From assembly GCA_964580725.1 (NCBI GenBank), contig CAZOLV010000007.1, positions 29,381-93,380 of the forward strand: a stretch of DNA of 64,000 nucleotides. Reading direction: 5' to 3'. The notes beneath the pieces were generated by a model, which was given only the letters and a program-made list of their open reading frames with translations, had not been told where the DNA came from and did not search any database. Shown here piece after piece: positions 52,640 through 61,855 of this stretch. Position numbers and translations under genes: made by a program. Positions within the stretch are counted from its first letter, which is position 1, and every line of letters starts with the position of its first letter. Source of the stretch: Amarolinea sp964580725. GTDB taxonomy: Bacteria; Chloroflexota; Anaerolineae; SSC4; Amarolineaceae.

Positions 52640-53416
52640 ATGAAACTCGTGCAAATTACGGTTGGTATCGTAGGCGCGATCTTGACCCTGGCGCTCCTGC
52701 TCTACGTCGGTATCGAGGAACCCAATCGCATGGCAATGGAAGAGGCGTCGCAACTGGGTAAATCCATCGAGGAAGGCGCGCTCCTGTATGGCGAATACTG
52801 CAAACCGTGCCACGGCCCACAGGGCAAGGGCATCGAAGGTCTGTGTCCGCCGCTCAATGACGCCTACTTCTTCGCTGGCCGTCTCAAAGAGGTCGGTTAC
52901 GCCGGCTCTCTGCGCGACTACGTGAGAGCAACCATCGCCGGCGGACGCCTGGTTTCGACCCGTCCCAACCTGTACGGCGGCTCCATGCCGCCCTGGGCGC
53001 AGGACTTTGGCGGCCCTCTGCGCCCCGATCAGGTCAACAACTTGACCGACTTCATCCTCAACTTCGAGAAGACCGCCGGGCAAGAAATGGGAATGCCGAC
53101 GCCAACGCCGGTGGCCGCCGACCCGATTTCGCGCGGCAAGGCGATCTTCATGGGCAAGGGCACCTGCGCCGCCTGCCACAAGATCGAAGGTACGGATGCC
53201 GTGGGCGCCGTCGGGCCTGAACTGAGCAAGATTGGCGACGTGGCCGGGACGCGCGTCGCCGGTCAGACTGCCGAGCAGTACATCGAGCAGTCCATCGTCA
53301 ATCCAAGCGCCTACCTGGTGCCGAGTTACGCCGACCTGATGACCAAGACCTTCGGCCAGACGTTGGCGCCAGAAGAACTCCAAGACCTGGTGGCCTATCT
53401 GTCTTCACTGAAGTAG
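52640..53416 (+). CDS. Membrane-anchored dihaem cytochrome c
   Basis: A 258-residue cytochrome with an N-terminal anchor helix (residues 6-24). The first c-haem site is CKPCHGPQGKG, with Met in GGSMPPWAQDF. The second is CAACHKIEGTD, with the COX2-like tail SIVNPSAYLVPSYADLM. It takes the place of cytochrome c1 or f in this operon, passing electrons from the Rieske protein. GGAGGAGA sits 12 bp before the ATG. Confidence 0.9.
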   Translation: MKLVQITVGIVGAILTLALLLYVGIEEPNRMAMEEASQLGKSIEEGALLYGEYCKPCHGPQGKGIEGLCPPLNDAYFFAGRLKEVGYAGSLRDYVRATIAGGRLVSTRPNLYGGSMPPWAQDFGGPLRPDQVNNLTDFILNFEKTAGQEMGMPTPTPVAADPISRGKAIFMGKGTCAACHKIEGTDAVGAVGPELSKIGDVAGTRVAGQTAEQYIEQSIVNPSAYLVPSYADLMTKTFGQTLAPEELQDLVAYLSSLK

Positions 53417-53461
53417 CCGTCACGGCAAGTGGGGCCAGCGTCGCGCCGTTGTGAATGACGC

Positions 53462-53503
53462 GGGGCGGCCTGCCAGAACTCGCAAGAGGTGGCAGGCCGC
53501 CCC
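53462..53503. other. Strong hairpin between the two cytochrome c genes
   Basis: GGGGCGGCCTGCCA (53462-53475) pairs perfectly with its complement at 53490-53503, and CTC/GAG pair inside the loop. No T-run follows. It may protect the upstream mRNA from 3' decay or lower expression of the next gene. Confidence 0.65.
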
Positions 53504-53564
53504 ATCGAAAAGCGTTCGTTCCTGGCTCCGGCGGCCTGGCCTGTCTCTGCAAGGGAGATGTGTT

Positions 53565-54392
53565 ATGAACAGCAAGCGTGTGACCGCTCGACAAACGTTC
53601 CGTCCGTGGGTCTGGATTGCGCTCGGCCTGCTCTTGACCTTGCTGTTGGTCAGCCTGGCCGGAGCGCAGACAGGCGGCGACAAGGCGCGCGGCGCACAGA
53701 TCTACGACGCCAACTGCGCCGTCTGCCACGGCCCCGACGGCAAGGGGCGCGTCGGCGCAACCCTCTCCAGCGTCTTTTCCTCGATTCAACCCGATGCGCT
53801 GATCCGCCAGACCATCGCCAACGGCATTGCCGGTACGGCGATGCCCGGCTGGTTGCAGCCTGTTGGCCCTCTCACCGATCAAGACATCAACGATTTGGTG
53901 GCTTTCATCGAAGGTCTGAGCGGCGGTCGCCCCGGCGACTTCCCAACGCCGGCGCTGCGCGAGATCACCCCCATCCCCACGCTGCCCGAAGTGGCAGGCA
54001 ATCCGACCGAGGGCGCGGCGCTTTACGGGCAAAATTGCGCCATGTGTCACGGTGACCAGGGTCAGGGACGCGTGGGCGCTCGCCTCTCCAAGTCCTTCTC
54101 CGGCATTCGGGCCGACCTGTCCGTGCGCAGCGTGATCGTCAATGGCATTTCCGGCACCGTCATGCCGGCCTGGGCGCAGTCGAAGGGCGGACCGCTCAGC
54201 GACAGCGAGATTGACAACCTGACCGCCTATCTGTTGACCCTGGCGCCGGTCGCCAGCAGCGTTCCCACCGTCGCCCCGACGCCAGCCGCGGCGCCAGCCG
54301 GCATGGTGCTGCCGGTGTGGGCCGTGCTCGGCTTGATCGCTGTGCTTCTCCTGCTGGCCGTAGCGGTCGTCGTCTTCGCACGCGCCGCCTAG
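53565..54392 (+). CDS. Dihaem cytochrome c with C-terminal membrane anchor
   Basis: A 275-residue exported protein made of two similar c domains: CAVCHGPDGKGRVGA with Met in GTAMPGW, and CAMCHGDQGQGRVGA with Met in GTVMPAW. This is an internal duplication. It has a signal peptide (WIALGLLLTLLLVSLAGAQ), a Pro/Thr/Ala linker and a final helix (LPVWAVLGLIAVLLLLAVAV). It is probably the electron acceptor for the bc-type complex. ATG 53565 follows AAGGGAGATG. Confidence 0.9.
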   Translation: MNSKRVTARQTFRPWVWIALGLLLTLLLVSLAGAQTGGDKARGAQIYDANCAVCHGPDGKGRVGATLSSVFSSIQPDALIRQTIANGIAGTAMPGWLQPVGPLTDQDINDLVAFIEGLSGGRPGDFPTPALREITPIPTLPEVAGNPTEGAALYGQNCAMCHGDQGQGRVGARLSKSFSGIRADLSVRSVIVNGISGTVMPAWAQSKGGPLSDSEIDNLTAYLLTLAPVASSVPTVAPTPAAAPAGMVLPVWAVLGLIAVLLLLAVAVVVFARAA

Positions 54393-54398
54393 CAAGAT

Positions 54399-56828
54399 TC
54401 AGTGCGACGCTGAGCCAACTGGTTCGTCGAGACCTCTAGCCGTCGAAAGACCGGGCTGGAGGTCTTTCTTTGCCGGCCACAGAGCAAGCGCCGCGACGCT
54501 CAACCAGCCCGCTGCGCACAATCCCAAGCCCCACAGCCATGACTGCGGTCGAAAGCGCAGGCGCACCAACGTCGTGTCCGGTTCGATCGCCGCAGCCTGG
54601 AAGGCGGTGTTGGCGCGATAGAGCGGCAAGGCACGGCCGTTCTGATCTGTCGCCTGCCAGCCGGGATAATAGGGCTGGCTGATGACCAGATAGGCGGGCG
54701 CCGCCGTCTCGATCCGGGCATCCAAGCCGTTGGCAACCAGCGTCAGCTCGACAGCGACCGGCGCCGGCGCGCTGCGCTCCTCGCCTCCCTCCACCATCAC
54801 CTGCCGCGCCGGGTCGAAATCTGGCGCATGGATAGCAGCCCAGGCCTCGTCACGCCCGTCCACGCGTTTGGATGCCGGCGCAACAAAGGCGCGCGGCAGG
54901 GCGCGCCGGTTCTCGAAAACCGCCAGTTCTCCGGGGCTGTCGAATACCTTGACGAACTTGTCCCAGTCCAGCGTCACATCCTTGCGTGCGATCAAGAAGC
55001 GTGCATTGAGGAAATCGTAGAGCGGACTGGAGCGCCCCGCCGGTCCGATGCCTTCCCAGTAGGACTGCACGTCCGCTAACACCACTGGGTTGACGATGCC
55101 CCAAACATCGTCGAAACCTTCCATCAGGGCCGTGTTGGGCTGCCATAGCTGCTCGATGTCGGTGCGTGCGTCGAGGCGCCAGACGCCGGGCTGCTGGCGC
55201 AAGAAGGCCGCAATCTCCGGCTGGCTGAAACTGAGCGCCGGGTTGCGCGGGCTGCTGTCGAGATAGGCGCCCGGGCTGCCCAGATCGAGCAGGACGAGCA
55301 GAGAGGCGAGCGCGCCGAGCGTGGCCGGCTGCGCCCACGCCGCACGGCGCGCGTGGAAGATGGCCAGCGTGGCCAGAAGCAGGCCGGCCAGAGTCGTCAC
55401 GCCGATGGTCGTCACCGCGACACGGATGAAGATGGCGTCGCCCTTGTCTTGCGCCAGCAGCAGCGCCAGATAGGTCAAGGGCAGTGCGACAATCAACACC
55501 GCCGCCGTCGCCCGCGCCAACAGGCGCCAGACCTGCGTCACGATGTGAGTGGCGCGCTCATCCCAGGCGTCGAGCAGCCCATGCAACCCGAAGGCGGCCA
55601 GCACCGCCAGCCCCAGATCGGTCAGCAACAGCAGGCGGGCCGGCGCCCGCAACTGGCCGAAGCCGGGCAGCAGCGTCAGCCAGCCGTGCGGCAGCGAGTA
55701 GAAGCCAAGCGCAAGGAGCATCCCCACGCCCGTCAGCGCCAGCCAGCGCCAAACGCGGTGATTGGCCTGCAGAAGCAGTCCGAGCAGCGCCAGGGCCAGC
55801 GGCAAAATGCCGAGATAGCCCACCTCGACGCGATCCCACGGCCCCCAGTGCAACTGCGGCCCGCGGCCAAAGAAGGCCGGTACGACCAGCCCAATCCACT
55901 GCGCCGGCGACAGAGAGAACTGCGAGGCTTCGCCGTAGCTGAACGAGGCCCGCGGCGTGAACGGCAGATGCTGAACGGCGGGCAACAGCACCGGCGCCGC
56001 CAGCAAAAAGGCCAGCAGCAGCGCCGTCAGCAGTTCGATCAGCCGCGGCGCCAGCAGGCTGATGCGGCGCGCGGCCAGGAGATCAACCGCCGTCAGCATT
56101 GCCAACGCCAGAATGATGGCAAGCAGCGTCTGCGGATGGCCGGCCAGGCCAGCCATTCCCAGCGCGACCCCAGTCAGGGCCGGCCTGCGCCAGCGCCTGT
56201 GCGCCAGGGAATGGGGTTGCATGTCGCCAAAGGCCCACAGCGCCCAGGGCAGCCAGCTAGCCGCGGCGAGCAGGTTGTAGTTGCCGAAATGGGTCAGAAG
56301 CGGATCGGAGAACATGAAGGCCAGGCTGCCGATCAGGGCTGCCCACCAGGCGGCGCCGCGGGCGTCCTGCCCTGCGGGCACGCCGTCCAGCGCGCCAAGC
56401 AGACTGCGCAACAAGAAGAACATGCCTGCGCCAGCCCAGAAGAAATGCGCCATGCTGAGCAGTTGTAGCGTGTGGTAGCTCAAAGCGGGCGTCAACAGCA
56501 GCGTCAGCAGCGTGGGCGGGTAGAGCCAGCCTGCCTGCACATCGGCTGCATGCGGCGCGCCCAGATAGAGGTGTGGATTCCACAGAGGCAGGTGACCGCT
56601 GTGCAGCACACGCTGCGCAAAGGCGTAGACGGGAAGGAGGAACGAGGCCAGATCACCGCCGTCGGCTGGCGTGAAGGCGACGCCGCGCCATTGTTGCCAG
56701 AAGAAGGCGCCCGTGGCCAGGAGGAGCAGTGTCAGGGCCTGCCAGGCGGCCAGCCAGGCAGGCCGGCGACGGCGCATCCACCAGGCCAGGCCGAGCCAGG
56801 CAAGGATGACGATGAAGGTGATGAGCAT
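54399..56828 (-). CDS. YfhO-type GT-C membrane protein
   Basis: An 809-residue protein with about a dozen helices and a beta-rich C-terminal part. The first outer loop has TPADGGDLASFLLPVYAFAQ and LPLWNPHLYLGAPHAADVQA, typical of YfhO/GT-C proteins, which act on lipid-linked sugars. The tail (from ~residue 590) contains RNPALSFSQPEIAAFLRQQP and YFYPGWQ-like VISQPYYPGWQATD, as in YfhO. ATG 56828 has AAAGGAGACAG just upstream. It is followed by the cytochrome operon, tail to tail. Confidence 0.8.
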   Translation of the reverse strand: MLITFIVILAWLGLAWWMRRRRPAWLAAWQALTLLLLATGAFFWQQWRGVAFTPADGGDLASFLLPVYAFAQRVLHSGHLPLWNPHLYLGAPHAADVQAGWLYPPTLLTLLLTPALSYHTLQLLSMAHFFWAGAGMFFLLRSLLGALDGVPAGQDARGAAWWAALIGSLAFMFSDPLLTHFGNYNLLAAASWLPWALWAFGDMQPHSLAHRRWRRPALTGVALGMAGLAGHPQTLLAIILALAMLTAVDLLAARRISLLAPRLIELLTALLLAFLLAAPVLLPAVQHLPFTPRASFSYGEASQFSLSPAQWIGLVVPAFFGRGPQLHWGPWDRVEVGYLGILPLALALLGLLLQANHRVWRWLALTGVGMLLALGFYSLPHGWLTLLPGFGQLRAPARLLLLTDLGLAVLAAFGLHGLLDAWDERATHIVTQVWRLLARATAAVLIVALPLTYLALLLAQDKGDAIFIRVAVTTIGVTTLAGLLLATLAIFHARRAAWAQPATLGALASLLVLLDLGSPGAYLDSSPRNPALSFSQPEIAAFLRQQPGVWRLDARTDIEQLWQPNTALMEGFDDVWGIVNPVVLADVQSYWEGIGPAGRSSPLYDFLNARFLIARKDVTLDWDKFVKVFDSPGELAVFENRRALPRAFVAPASKRVDGRDEAWAAIHAPDFDPARQVMVEGGEERSAPAPVAVELTLVANGLDARIETAAPAYLVISQPYYPGWQATDQNGRALPLYRANTAFQAAAIEPDTTLVRLRFRPQSWLWGLGLCAAGWLSVAALALWPAKKDLQPGLSTARGLDEPVGSASH
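54431..54471 (+). terminator. Terminator of the cytochrome operon, inside the convergent gene's 3' end
   Basis: GACCTCTAGCC (54431-54441) pairs with GGCTGGAGGTC (54454-54464), with one wobble, then TTTCTTT. It lies within the last codons of the opposite gene. Confidence 0.7.
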
Positions 56829-56994
56829 CTGTCTCCTTTCAGGATGGGTTCGATGGGTCTGCGTCGCCAGAATCACGGGGTACCGTGGCGGGCAGCGAGG
56901 GCGGCGCCGGTCTGACCGCTCTGCGTGCGCCGCCATTGTACCCGGCGGTTGGCGCTTAGGCAAACCGTGGAGTCGAAGCGGCCATGCACCCAAA

Positions 56995-59355
56995 CTACGG
57001 CTGGCGCGGGGCTGCGCCGATCTCGATTTCGGTCAAGAGCAGATCGCTGCCGGCCGGCGTGCCGTCCACCGCCGTGACATCAAGGCGCTGCCCATTGGCG
57101 CCGTCATACAGACCGATGCGCAACTGGTAGCGGCCAGGCGGCGGCGAGGAGACGAACGCAAGGGAATGATGGTCGTCCTGGATCTCGCCCACCTGCCAGC
57201 GCGTCGTGGGCGAGAAGAAGAAACCCGGCTCGCCATCGTGCTGCGCCCACAGCGTCCCCTGGCTGTCGAGCAGGTGCACGAACACTTTGTAATCGGCGAT
57301 GGGACGGCGCAGCGCCAGCCAGGTCAGCGTCACGGTGACTTCTTCGCCGGCCGCGGGTTGCGGCGCGGCGACTACTTGGAAGCCGATCAGGGCGATGTCC
57401 TGGCCAAATTGCGCCTGCAGCGGCGTGGGGCTGGCCACAGCGGGTCGAAGCCAGCGCACGCCTGGCAACAGTGCGAAGATGAGCAGCGCCGCGCCGCTTG
57501 TGATCAGGAAATTGCGGCGCATCCGATGCGAACGCCGCAGGCGGCGCGCCTGCCAGACAAGCGCCAGGGCCAGGCTGCCGCCGCTGATGAGCGAGCCGAG
57601 CCGGCGCACGGGCGTCGAGCCGAAGCGCAAGATGACGTCATGTTGGCCGGCGGGCAGCGTCACGCCGGCCAGCGCCAGCGGGCCAACCGGCTGCACCGGC
57701 GCCGGTTGGCCATCTACCAGCGCCTGCCAGCCGGGAAAGTAGAACTGGTGCAGTTGCAACGTCCAGGCCTGCGGGCTGTTGACGCTGAAACGCCGTGCGA
57801 GCAGCGCCTGCGGGCCGGGGATGATCTCTATGCCGGTCAACGCTGGGCCGGGCGGCGCCGGGCCGGCCGACAGGAAGAAATCGCTGCGGCGCGGCGCGGC
57901 CCATACCGGCATGTACTCGAACATCCAGGCGTTGCCGTATTGGCGCAGCCAAAGCCCGCGGCCATAGTCGTACAACGCCAGCGTGGCCCGATTGGCGTTG
58001 GCATCGGTCAGTGCAACATCGGTAGTGGGAACCAGAGCCGTTTCCCAGGGCAGGCGTGCCAGGGCGGCCGGCAGTAGCAGGGCCAGGATGACCAATAAGA
58101 CTACTGGTCCTGCCGGCCCTCCTGCCCCCCAAATGTGGGGGGATGCGGGGGCGGGATCGGGCGCAGAGGGCGTCAGAAAGGCGGTCAGCAGGGCCGCGCA
58201 GAGCACGCCGAGCGTTTGCCAGCGCCAGGGAAATTGCAGCAGCAGCAGTTCTGGCGTGCTGCGCCAGAGCCAGGACGAGCAGTCGGTCTGCATGAAGATG
58301 GCCAACAGCGCCAGCAGGGCGGCCAGCGCCAGCAGCAGGCGCTGGATGCTGGTCAGGCGACGCCAGCGCCAGAGGCCGGCGCTCAGTCCGGCCAGCATCA
58401 GCAGCGCCTGGGGCAGAGGCAGCGCATGCAGCACAGGCGGCGCTTGCGCCGGGGTGTACAGATGATCCCAACGCAGTTCGATGATCTGCGCTGGGTGCGC
58501 CAGTTCGGCGGTGGCCCAGGCCGTGGGTTCGAGCTGCACCTGACCGAGTTGGACGAAGCCGGTTTCGGTCAGGGCCGGCAGCCAGAAGGCAGCGCTCAAA
58601 AGGACTCCCAGGGCGCCGATGGCGCTCAGACGCAGGGCGATGCGGCGGCGCACGGCGCCCGGTTGCGCCACGATCAACAGGCAGGCTGTCCAGCCGAGCA
58701 CGAGCGGCGCGGCCAGGATAAGCGTCAGGTTGTGCGTGAGGATGAGGCCGGCCAGGCACAAGGCGCCCCACCCAACCCCGTCGAACCGATCGGCGGTTGG
58801 CGCATGGGCAGACTGCGCCGTGCGCTGCATGGTGAGCAGCAGCAGCGGCAGCCAGACGAAGGCCAGCAGTTCGCCCAATGCGCCGCGCGTCCAGGCGTCG
58901 GCGAGATGATAGGGCGCCCAGGTGTAGACGACGGCGGCGATGACACCGCGCCAGGGATCGAACAGGCGCGCAATCAGGGCATACATGGCCAGGGCGGCCA
59001 GCGTCAAACCGGCGGCCAGCGCCCATTCGAGCGCACTGGCAAAGCCTGCGCCCAGGGTGTGAAAGATCAGGCCGAAGTAATAGGCGAGCGGTGCGTAGAA
59101 ATTGAGCACCGGAAAACCATAGCCAAAGCCTTCATCGGCCAGCCAGCGGGTGCCCAGGAAGCCGTCGCGCTGCGCCAACGCCAGGTTGAAGAGACGAAAG
59201 AGGTGATGAGCGCCGTCGTCGGTCTGCTGCAATCCTGGCTGCCAGAGGGGTTGCAGCGCAGGCACAACGAGCAGGACAACCAGTAGTGGCGGTAGCAGCG
59301 TGCGGATACGTTGAGACGAATCGGTGGAGCGCCAGTCACGTGTGTGGAGGGTCAT
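56995..59355 (-). CDS. Large membrane protein, PTPS-related/GT-C glycosyltransferase-like
   Basis: A 786-residue protein. The first outer loop has LQQTDDGAHHLFRLFNLALA with a DD pair and GYGFPVLNFYAPLAYYFG, the pattern of membrane proteins annotated as 6-pyruvoyl-tetrahydropterin synthase-related or GT-C. About ten helices follow, then a beta-rich C-terminal region with PTRWQVGEIQDDHHSLAF and YQLRIGLYD stretches. It is the upstream partner of the YfhO-type gene (same strand, ~165 bp before its start), so they may act together on surface glycans. The donor and acceptor are unknown. Confidence 0.72.
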   Translation of the reverse strand: MTLHTRDWRSTDSSQRIRTLLPPLLVVLLVVPALQPLWQPGLQQTDDGAHHLFRLFNLALAQRDGFLGTRWLADEGFGYGFPVLNFYAPLAYYFGLIFHTLGAGFASALEWALAAGLTLAALAMYALIARLFDPWRGVIAAVVYTWAPYHLADAWTRGALGELLAFVWLPLLLLTMQRTAQSAHAPTADRFDGVGWGALCLAGLILTHNLTLILAAPLVLGWTACLLIVAQPGAVRRRIALRLSAIGALGVLLSAAFWLPALTETGFVQLGQVQLEPTAWATAELAHPAQIIELRWDHLYTPAQAPPVLHALPLPQALLMLAGLSAGLWRWRRLTSIQRLLLALAALLALLAIFMQTDCSSWLWRSTPELLLLQFPWRWQTLGVLCAALLTAFLTPSAPDPAPASPHIWGAGGPAGPVVLLVILALLLPAALARLPWETALVPTTDVALTDANANRATLALYDYGRGLWLRQYGNAWMFEYMPVWAAPRRSDFFLSAGPAPPGPALTGIEIIPGPQALLARRFSVNSPQAWTLQLHQFYFPGWQALVDGQPAPVQPVGPLALAGVTLPAGQHDVILRFGSTPVRRLGSLISGGSLALALVWQARRLRRSHRMRRNFLITSGAALLIFALLPGVRWLRPAVASPTPLQAQFGQDIALIGFQVVAAPQPAAGEEVTVTLTWLALRRPIADYKVFVHLLDSQGTLWAQHDGEPGFFFSPTTRWQVGEIQDDHHSLAFVSSPPPGRYQLRIGLYDGANGQRLDVTAVDGTPAGSDLLLTEIEIGAAPRQP

Positions 59356-59662
59356 GATGGGGCCATTTTACCCGCTCGAATGCATTTCGGCAAGAGTCCA
59401 CGCAGCAGCCGGCCTACGCCGACCAGTATCGCGTGGGGCGTGATTCGCCCCGCCACACGCGTCCACACAGGTGGACGCCCGGCCGCAGGCCCCTCAGGAG
59501 CGATTTCAATCGCCTTCAATCGCCCGGCTGCTCCCCACGCTCCCAAAAACCCGTCATCGGGATTGCTCAAGCCTGCCAGGTGTGGTAGAATCGGGTGCGC
59601 CGCCCTCCAGGCGACGAAAACTGCGAGAGACTGCCTGAGAACATCAGGCCGGGAAGGACGAC
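59356..59662. other. Divergent intergenic region between the PTPS-related gene and nnr
   Basis: About 300 bp with no gene. A short GCGATTTCAATCGC-like palindrome repeated as CTTCAATCGC lies near 59500-59525, and the nnr promoter is at 59563-59591. Confidence 0.5.
59563..59591 (+). promoter_or_regulatory. Promoter of nnr
   Basis: TTGCTC (59563-59568) and TAGAAT (59586-59591) have a 17-bp spacer, about 70 bp before ATG 59663. Confidence 0.5.
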
Positions 59663-61447
59663 ATGAAGATCGTAACCACCGACGAAATGCGCACCCTCGA
59701 AAAAGCGACCGACGCCGCGGGCTGGACGTATCATGACATGATGGAAACAGCGGGCAAAGCCGTGGCCGCCGCCATCGAAACACAATTCACCCATCTCGCC
59801 CCCGGCCCCGTTCTGGTTCTCGTCGGTCCAGGCAACAACGGCGGCGACGGCCTGGTCGCCGCACGCTACCTGCAATCGTGGGACTGGGACCCACGCGTCT
59901 ACGCCTGGAAGCGTCCCGGCGCCAAGAGCGACGCCAATTTCCACAAACTGCTGACCGCCGGCATTCCGCTGAAGCACGCCGAGGAAGACCCCGATCTGGC
60001 CCAACTGCGCTCCTGGCTTGGCGACGCCATGATCGTGGTAGACGCCCTGCTCGGCACCGGCGTGGCGCGCCCCATCACCGGCGATCTGGCCAACATCCTG
60101 AAGCTGACCCGACAGTTCGTTGTCGAGCAGCCGCTGCTGGTCAGTCTGCTCTCATCGGTCGAGCGCAACGAGGCAGGAGGTGCATACTCTGCGCTGTTCA
60201 ACCTCAGCGCACCCCTGGCCATGGTGAAACGCTTCAGTCAGGTGCAATCGAGCAAGATCAAAGTCGTCGCTGTGGATTGCGCCAGTGGGCTGGACTGCAC
60301 CACCGGCGCCATTGACCCGTCCACCCTGCCCGCCAGCTTGACCGTCACCTTCGCCTATCCCAAGCACGGACATCTCCTGGGTCAGGGGCCGGCGGTCACA
60401 GGCGCGCTGTTGACTGCTGACATCGGCATTCCGGAAGATCTGGGCGTCAACAACCTGATCGAACTGGCGACGCCAGAAATGATCGCCAGGCTGCTGCCGG
60501 CGCGCCCCATCACAGCGCACAAAGGGACATTTGGTCGGGCCTTGATCGTCGCCGGTTCGGTTTACTACACCGGAGCTGCGGCCCTGGCCGCACAGGCCGC
60601 CGTGCGCGCCGGCGCCGGGCTGGTCACCCTGGCCACACCGCGTCCGCTGCACGGCATCCTGGCCTCCAGTCTACTCGAGGTGACCTGGCTTCCGCTGGCG
60701 CACGACATGGGCGTCCTGGCCAGCGATGCGGCGTGCATGATCGAGGAAAAGCTCAAAGAGTACAAAGCGTTGCTGATCGGCCCTGGTCTCAGCACCGAAA
60801 AGGAAACAGCCGCCTTCCTCAAGGCCTTCTTCCAGCCCGACGTGCCCAAAGCCAGACAACGAACGAGGCTTGGCTTCGCCGCATCGCCGCGTGAAGAGGG
60901 CGCCGCAGCGAGCGGCGAGCAGGGCGCCGGGGTACGCAACGACCTGCCGCCGCTGGTCGTGGATGCCGATGCGTTGAACTGGTTGGCGCAACAGGAGAAC
61001 TGGCCGGCGCTGTTACCGCCCAACTCGATTCTGACGCCGCATCCGGGTGAGATGGCGCGGCTTTGCAGGCTGGAAGGGGACGGTCACACGGCTGTTCAGG
61101 CCGATCGTTGGGGGCTGGCGGCCCGTCAAGCGCGAGCCTGGAATCAAATCGTCGTTCTGAAAGGCGCCTACACCGTCATCGCCGCGCCAACTGGGCGCGT
61201 ACGCGTGCTGCCCTTCGCCAACCCGGCCCTGGCCACCGCCGGTTCCGGCGATGTGCTGGCCGGCGCCATCACCGCCCTGCTGGCGCAAGGCCTGGCGCCC
61301 TTCGACGCCGCCGTGGCTGGCGCCTATCTGCACGGGTTGGCCGGCGAGTTGGTCGCGGCCAGGATGGGGCCGGCCGGCGCCGCAGCCTCCGACATCGCTG
61401 CCAGCCTGCCAGAGGCCTGGCGCAGTTTCATCCCCCCCGTGCACTGA
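59663..61447 (+). CDS. nnr: Nnr, bifunctional NAD(P)H-hydrate epimerase/dehydratase
   Basis: Repairs hydrated NADH/NADPH. The 594-residue fusion is on the long side. The NnrE epimerase has MVLVGPGNNGGDGLVAAR-like (VLVGPGNNGGDGLVAAR) and VDALLGTGVARP. About 45 residues with VERNEAGGAYSALF then intervene before VDCASGLDCTTG. The NnrD dehydratase has HKGTFGRALIVAGS, SILTPHPGEMARL and NPALATAGSGDVLAGAI. A second short insert (~405-430) rich in Ala/Gly/Arg sits in NnrD. Confidence 0.93.
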   Translation: MKIVTTDEMRTLEKATDAAGWTYHDMMETAGKAVAAAIETQFTHLAPGPVLVLVGPGNNGGDGLVAARYLQSWDWDPRVYAWKRPGAKSDANFHKLLTAGIPLKHAEEDPDLAQLRSWLGDAMIVVDALLGTGVARPITGDLANILKLTRQFVVEQPLLVSLLSSVERNEAGGAYSALFNLSAPLAMVKRFSQVQSSKIKVVAVDCASGLDCTTGAIDPSTLPASLTVTFAYPKHGHLLGQGPAVTGALLTADIGIPEDLGVNNLIELATPEMIARLLPARPITAHKGTFGRALIVAGSVYYTGAAALAAQAAVRAGAGLVTLATPRPLHGILASSLLEVTWLPLAHDMGVLASDAACMIEEKLKEYKALLIGPGLSTEKETAAFLKAFFQPDVPKARQRTRLGFAASPREEGAAASGEQGAGVRNDLPPLVVDADALNWLAQQENWPALLPPNSILTPHPGEMARLCRLEGDGHTAVQADRWGLAARQARAWNQIVVLKGAYTVIAAPTGRVRVLPFANPALATAGSGDVLAGAITALLAQGLAPFDAAVAGAYLHGLAGELVAARMGPAGAAASDIAASLPEAWRSFIPPVH

Positions 61448-61479
61448 GTCGAACACCGTCGAGACAGCGCAGCGCGTTG

Positions 61480-61779
61480 TCAGTCATGACCATTGTCATG
61501 CACAACATGGCGGCGTTCGTCCAGCAGCGAGCGGCCGCGCGCACCCAGGGTGCCGATCACATCCTCGGCGCGTGCGACCAGATGCTCGGCCCGCTGCAGG
61601 GCAGGACCGGCGGTCGTCTGCGCCTGCTGTCTGGCGCCGTCAGTTGATTGCTGCGCCCGCCGCTTCAGTTCGAGACCCATTTCTGTCAACTGCTGCCGCG
61701 TGGCGTCGCCTGAACGCGGCGCTCGCCACAAGGCCAGCCCAAAGCCGGCCGCAGCGCCAAGCAAGAATCCCCACATCAT
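61480..61779 (-). CDS. YtxH-like small membrane-anchored protein
   Basis: A 99-residue protein. It starts with a glycine-rich helix GFLLGAAAGFGLALW, and the basic RAPRSGDATRQQL gives the YtxH motif (a single helix followed by an apolipoprotein-like amphipathic helix). The rest is a long polar helix with many Gln/Ala. It is probably stress- or envelope-related. AAAGAGGTAAC precedes the start. It is convergent with nnr, 32 bp apart. Confidence 0.7.
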   Translation of the reverse strand: MMWGFLLGAAAGFGLALWRAPRSGDATRQQLTEMGLELKRRAQQSTDGARQQAQTTAGPALQRAEHLVARAEDVIGTLGARGRSLLDERRHVVHDNGHD

Positions 61780-61855
61780 TGTTACCTCTTTCTCTCATCG
61801 TCTTGATCTTCGCCTGATCCTGGTTTCTACCCCGTGCGCCGATCACCCCCAGCCG

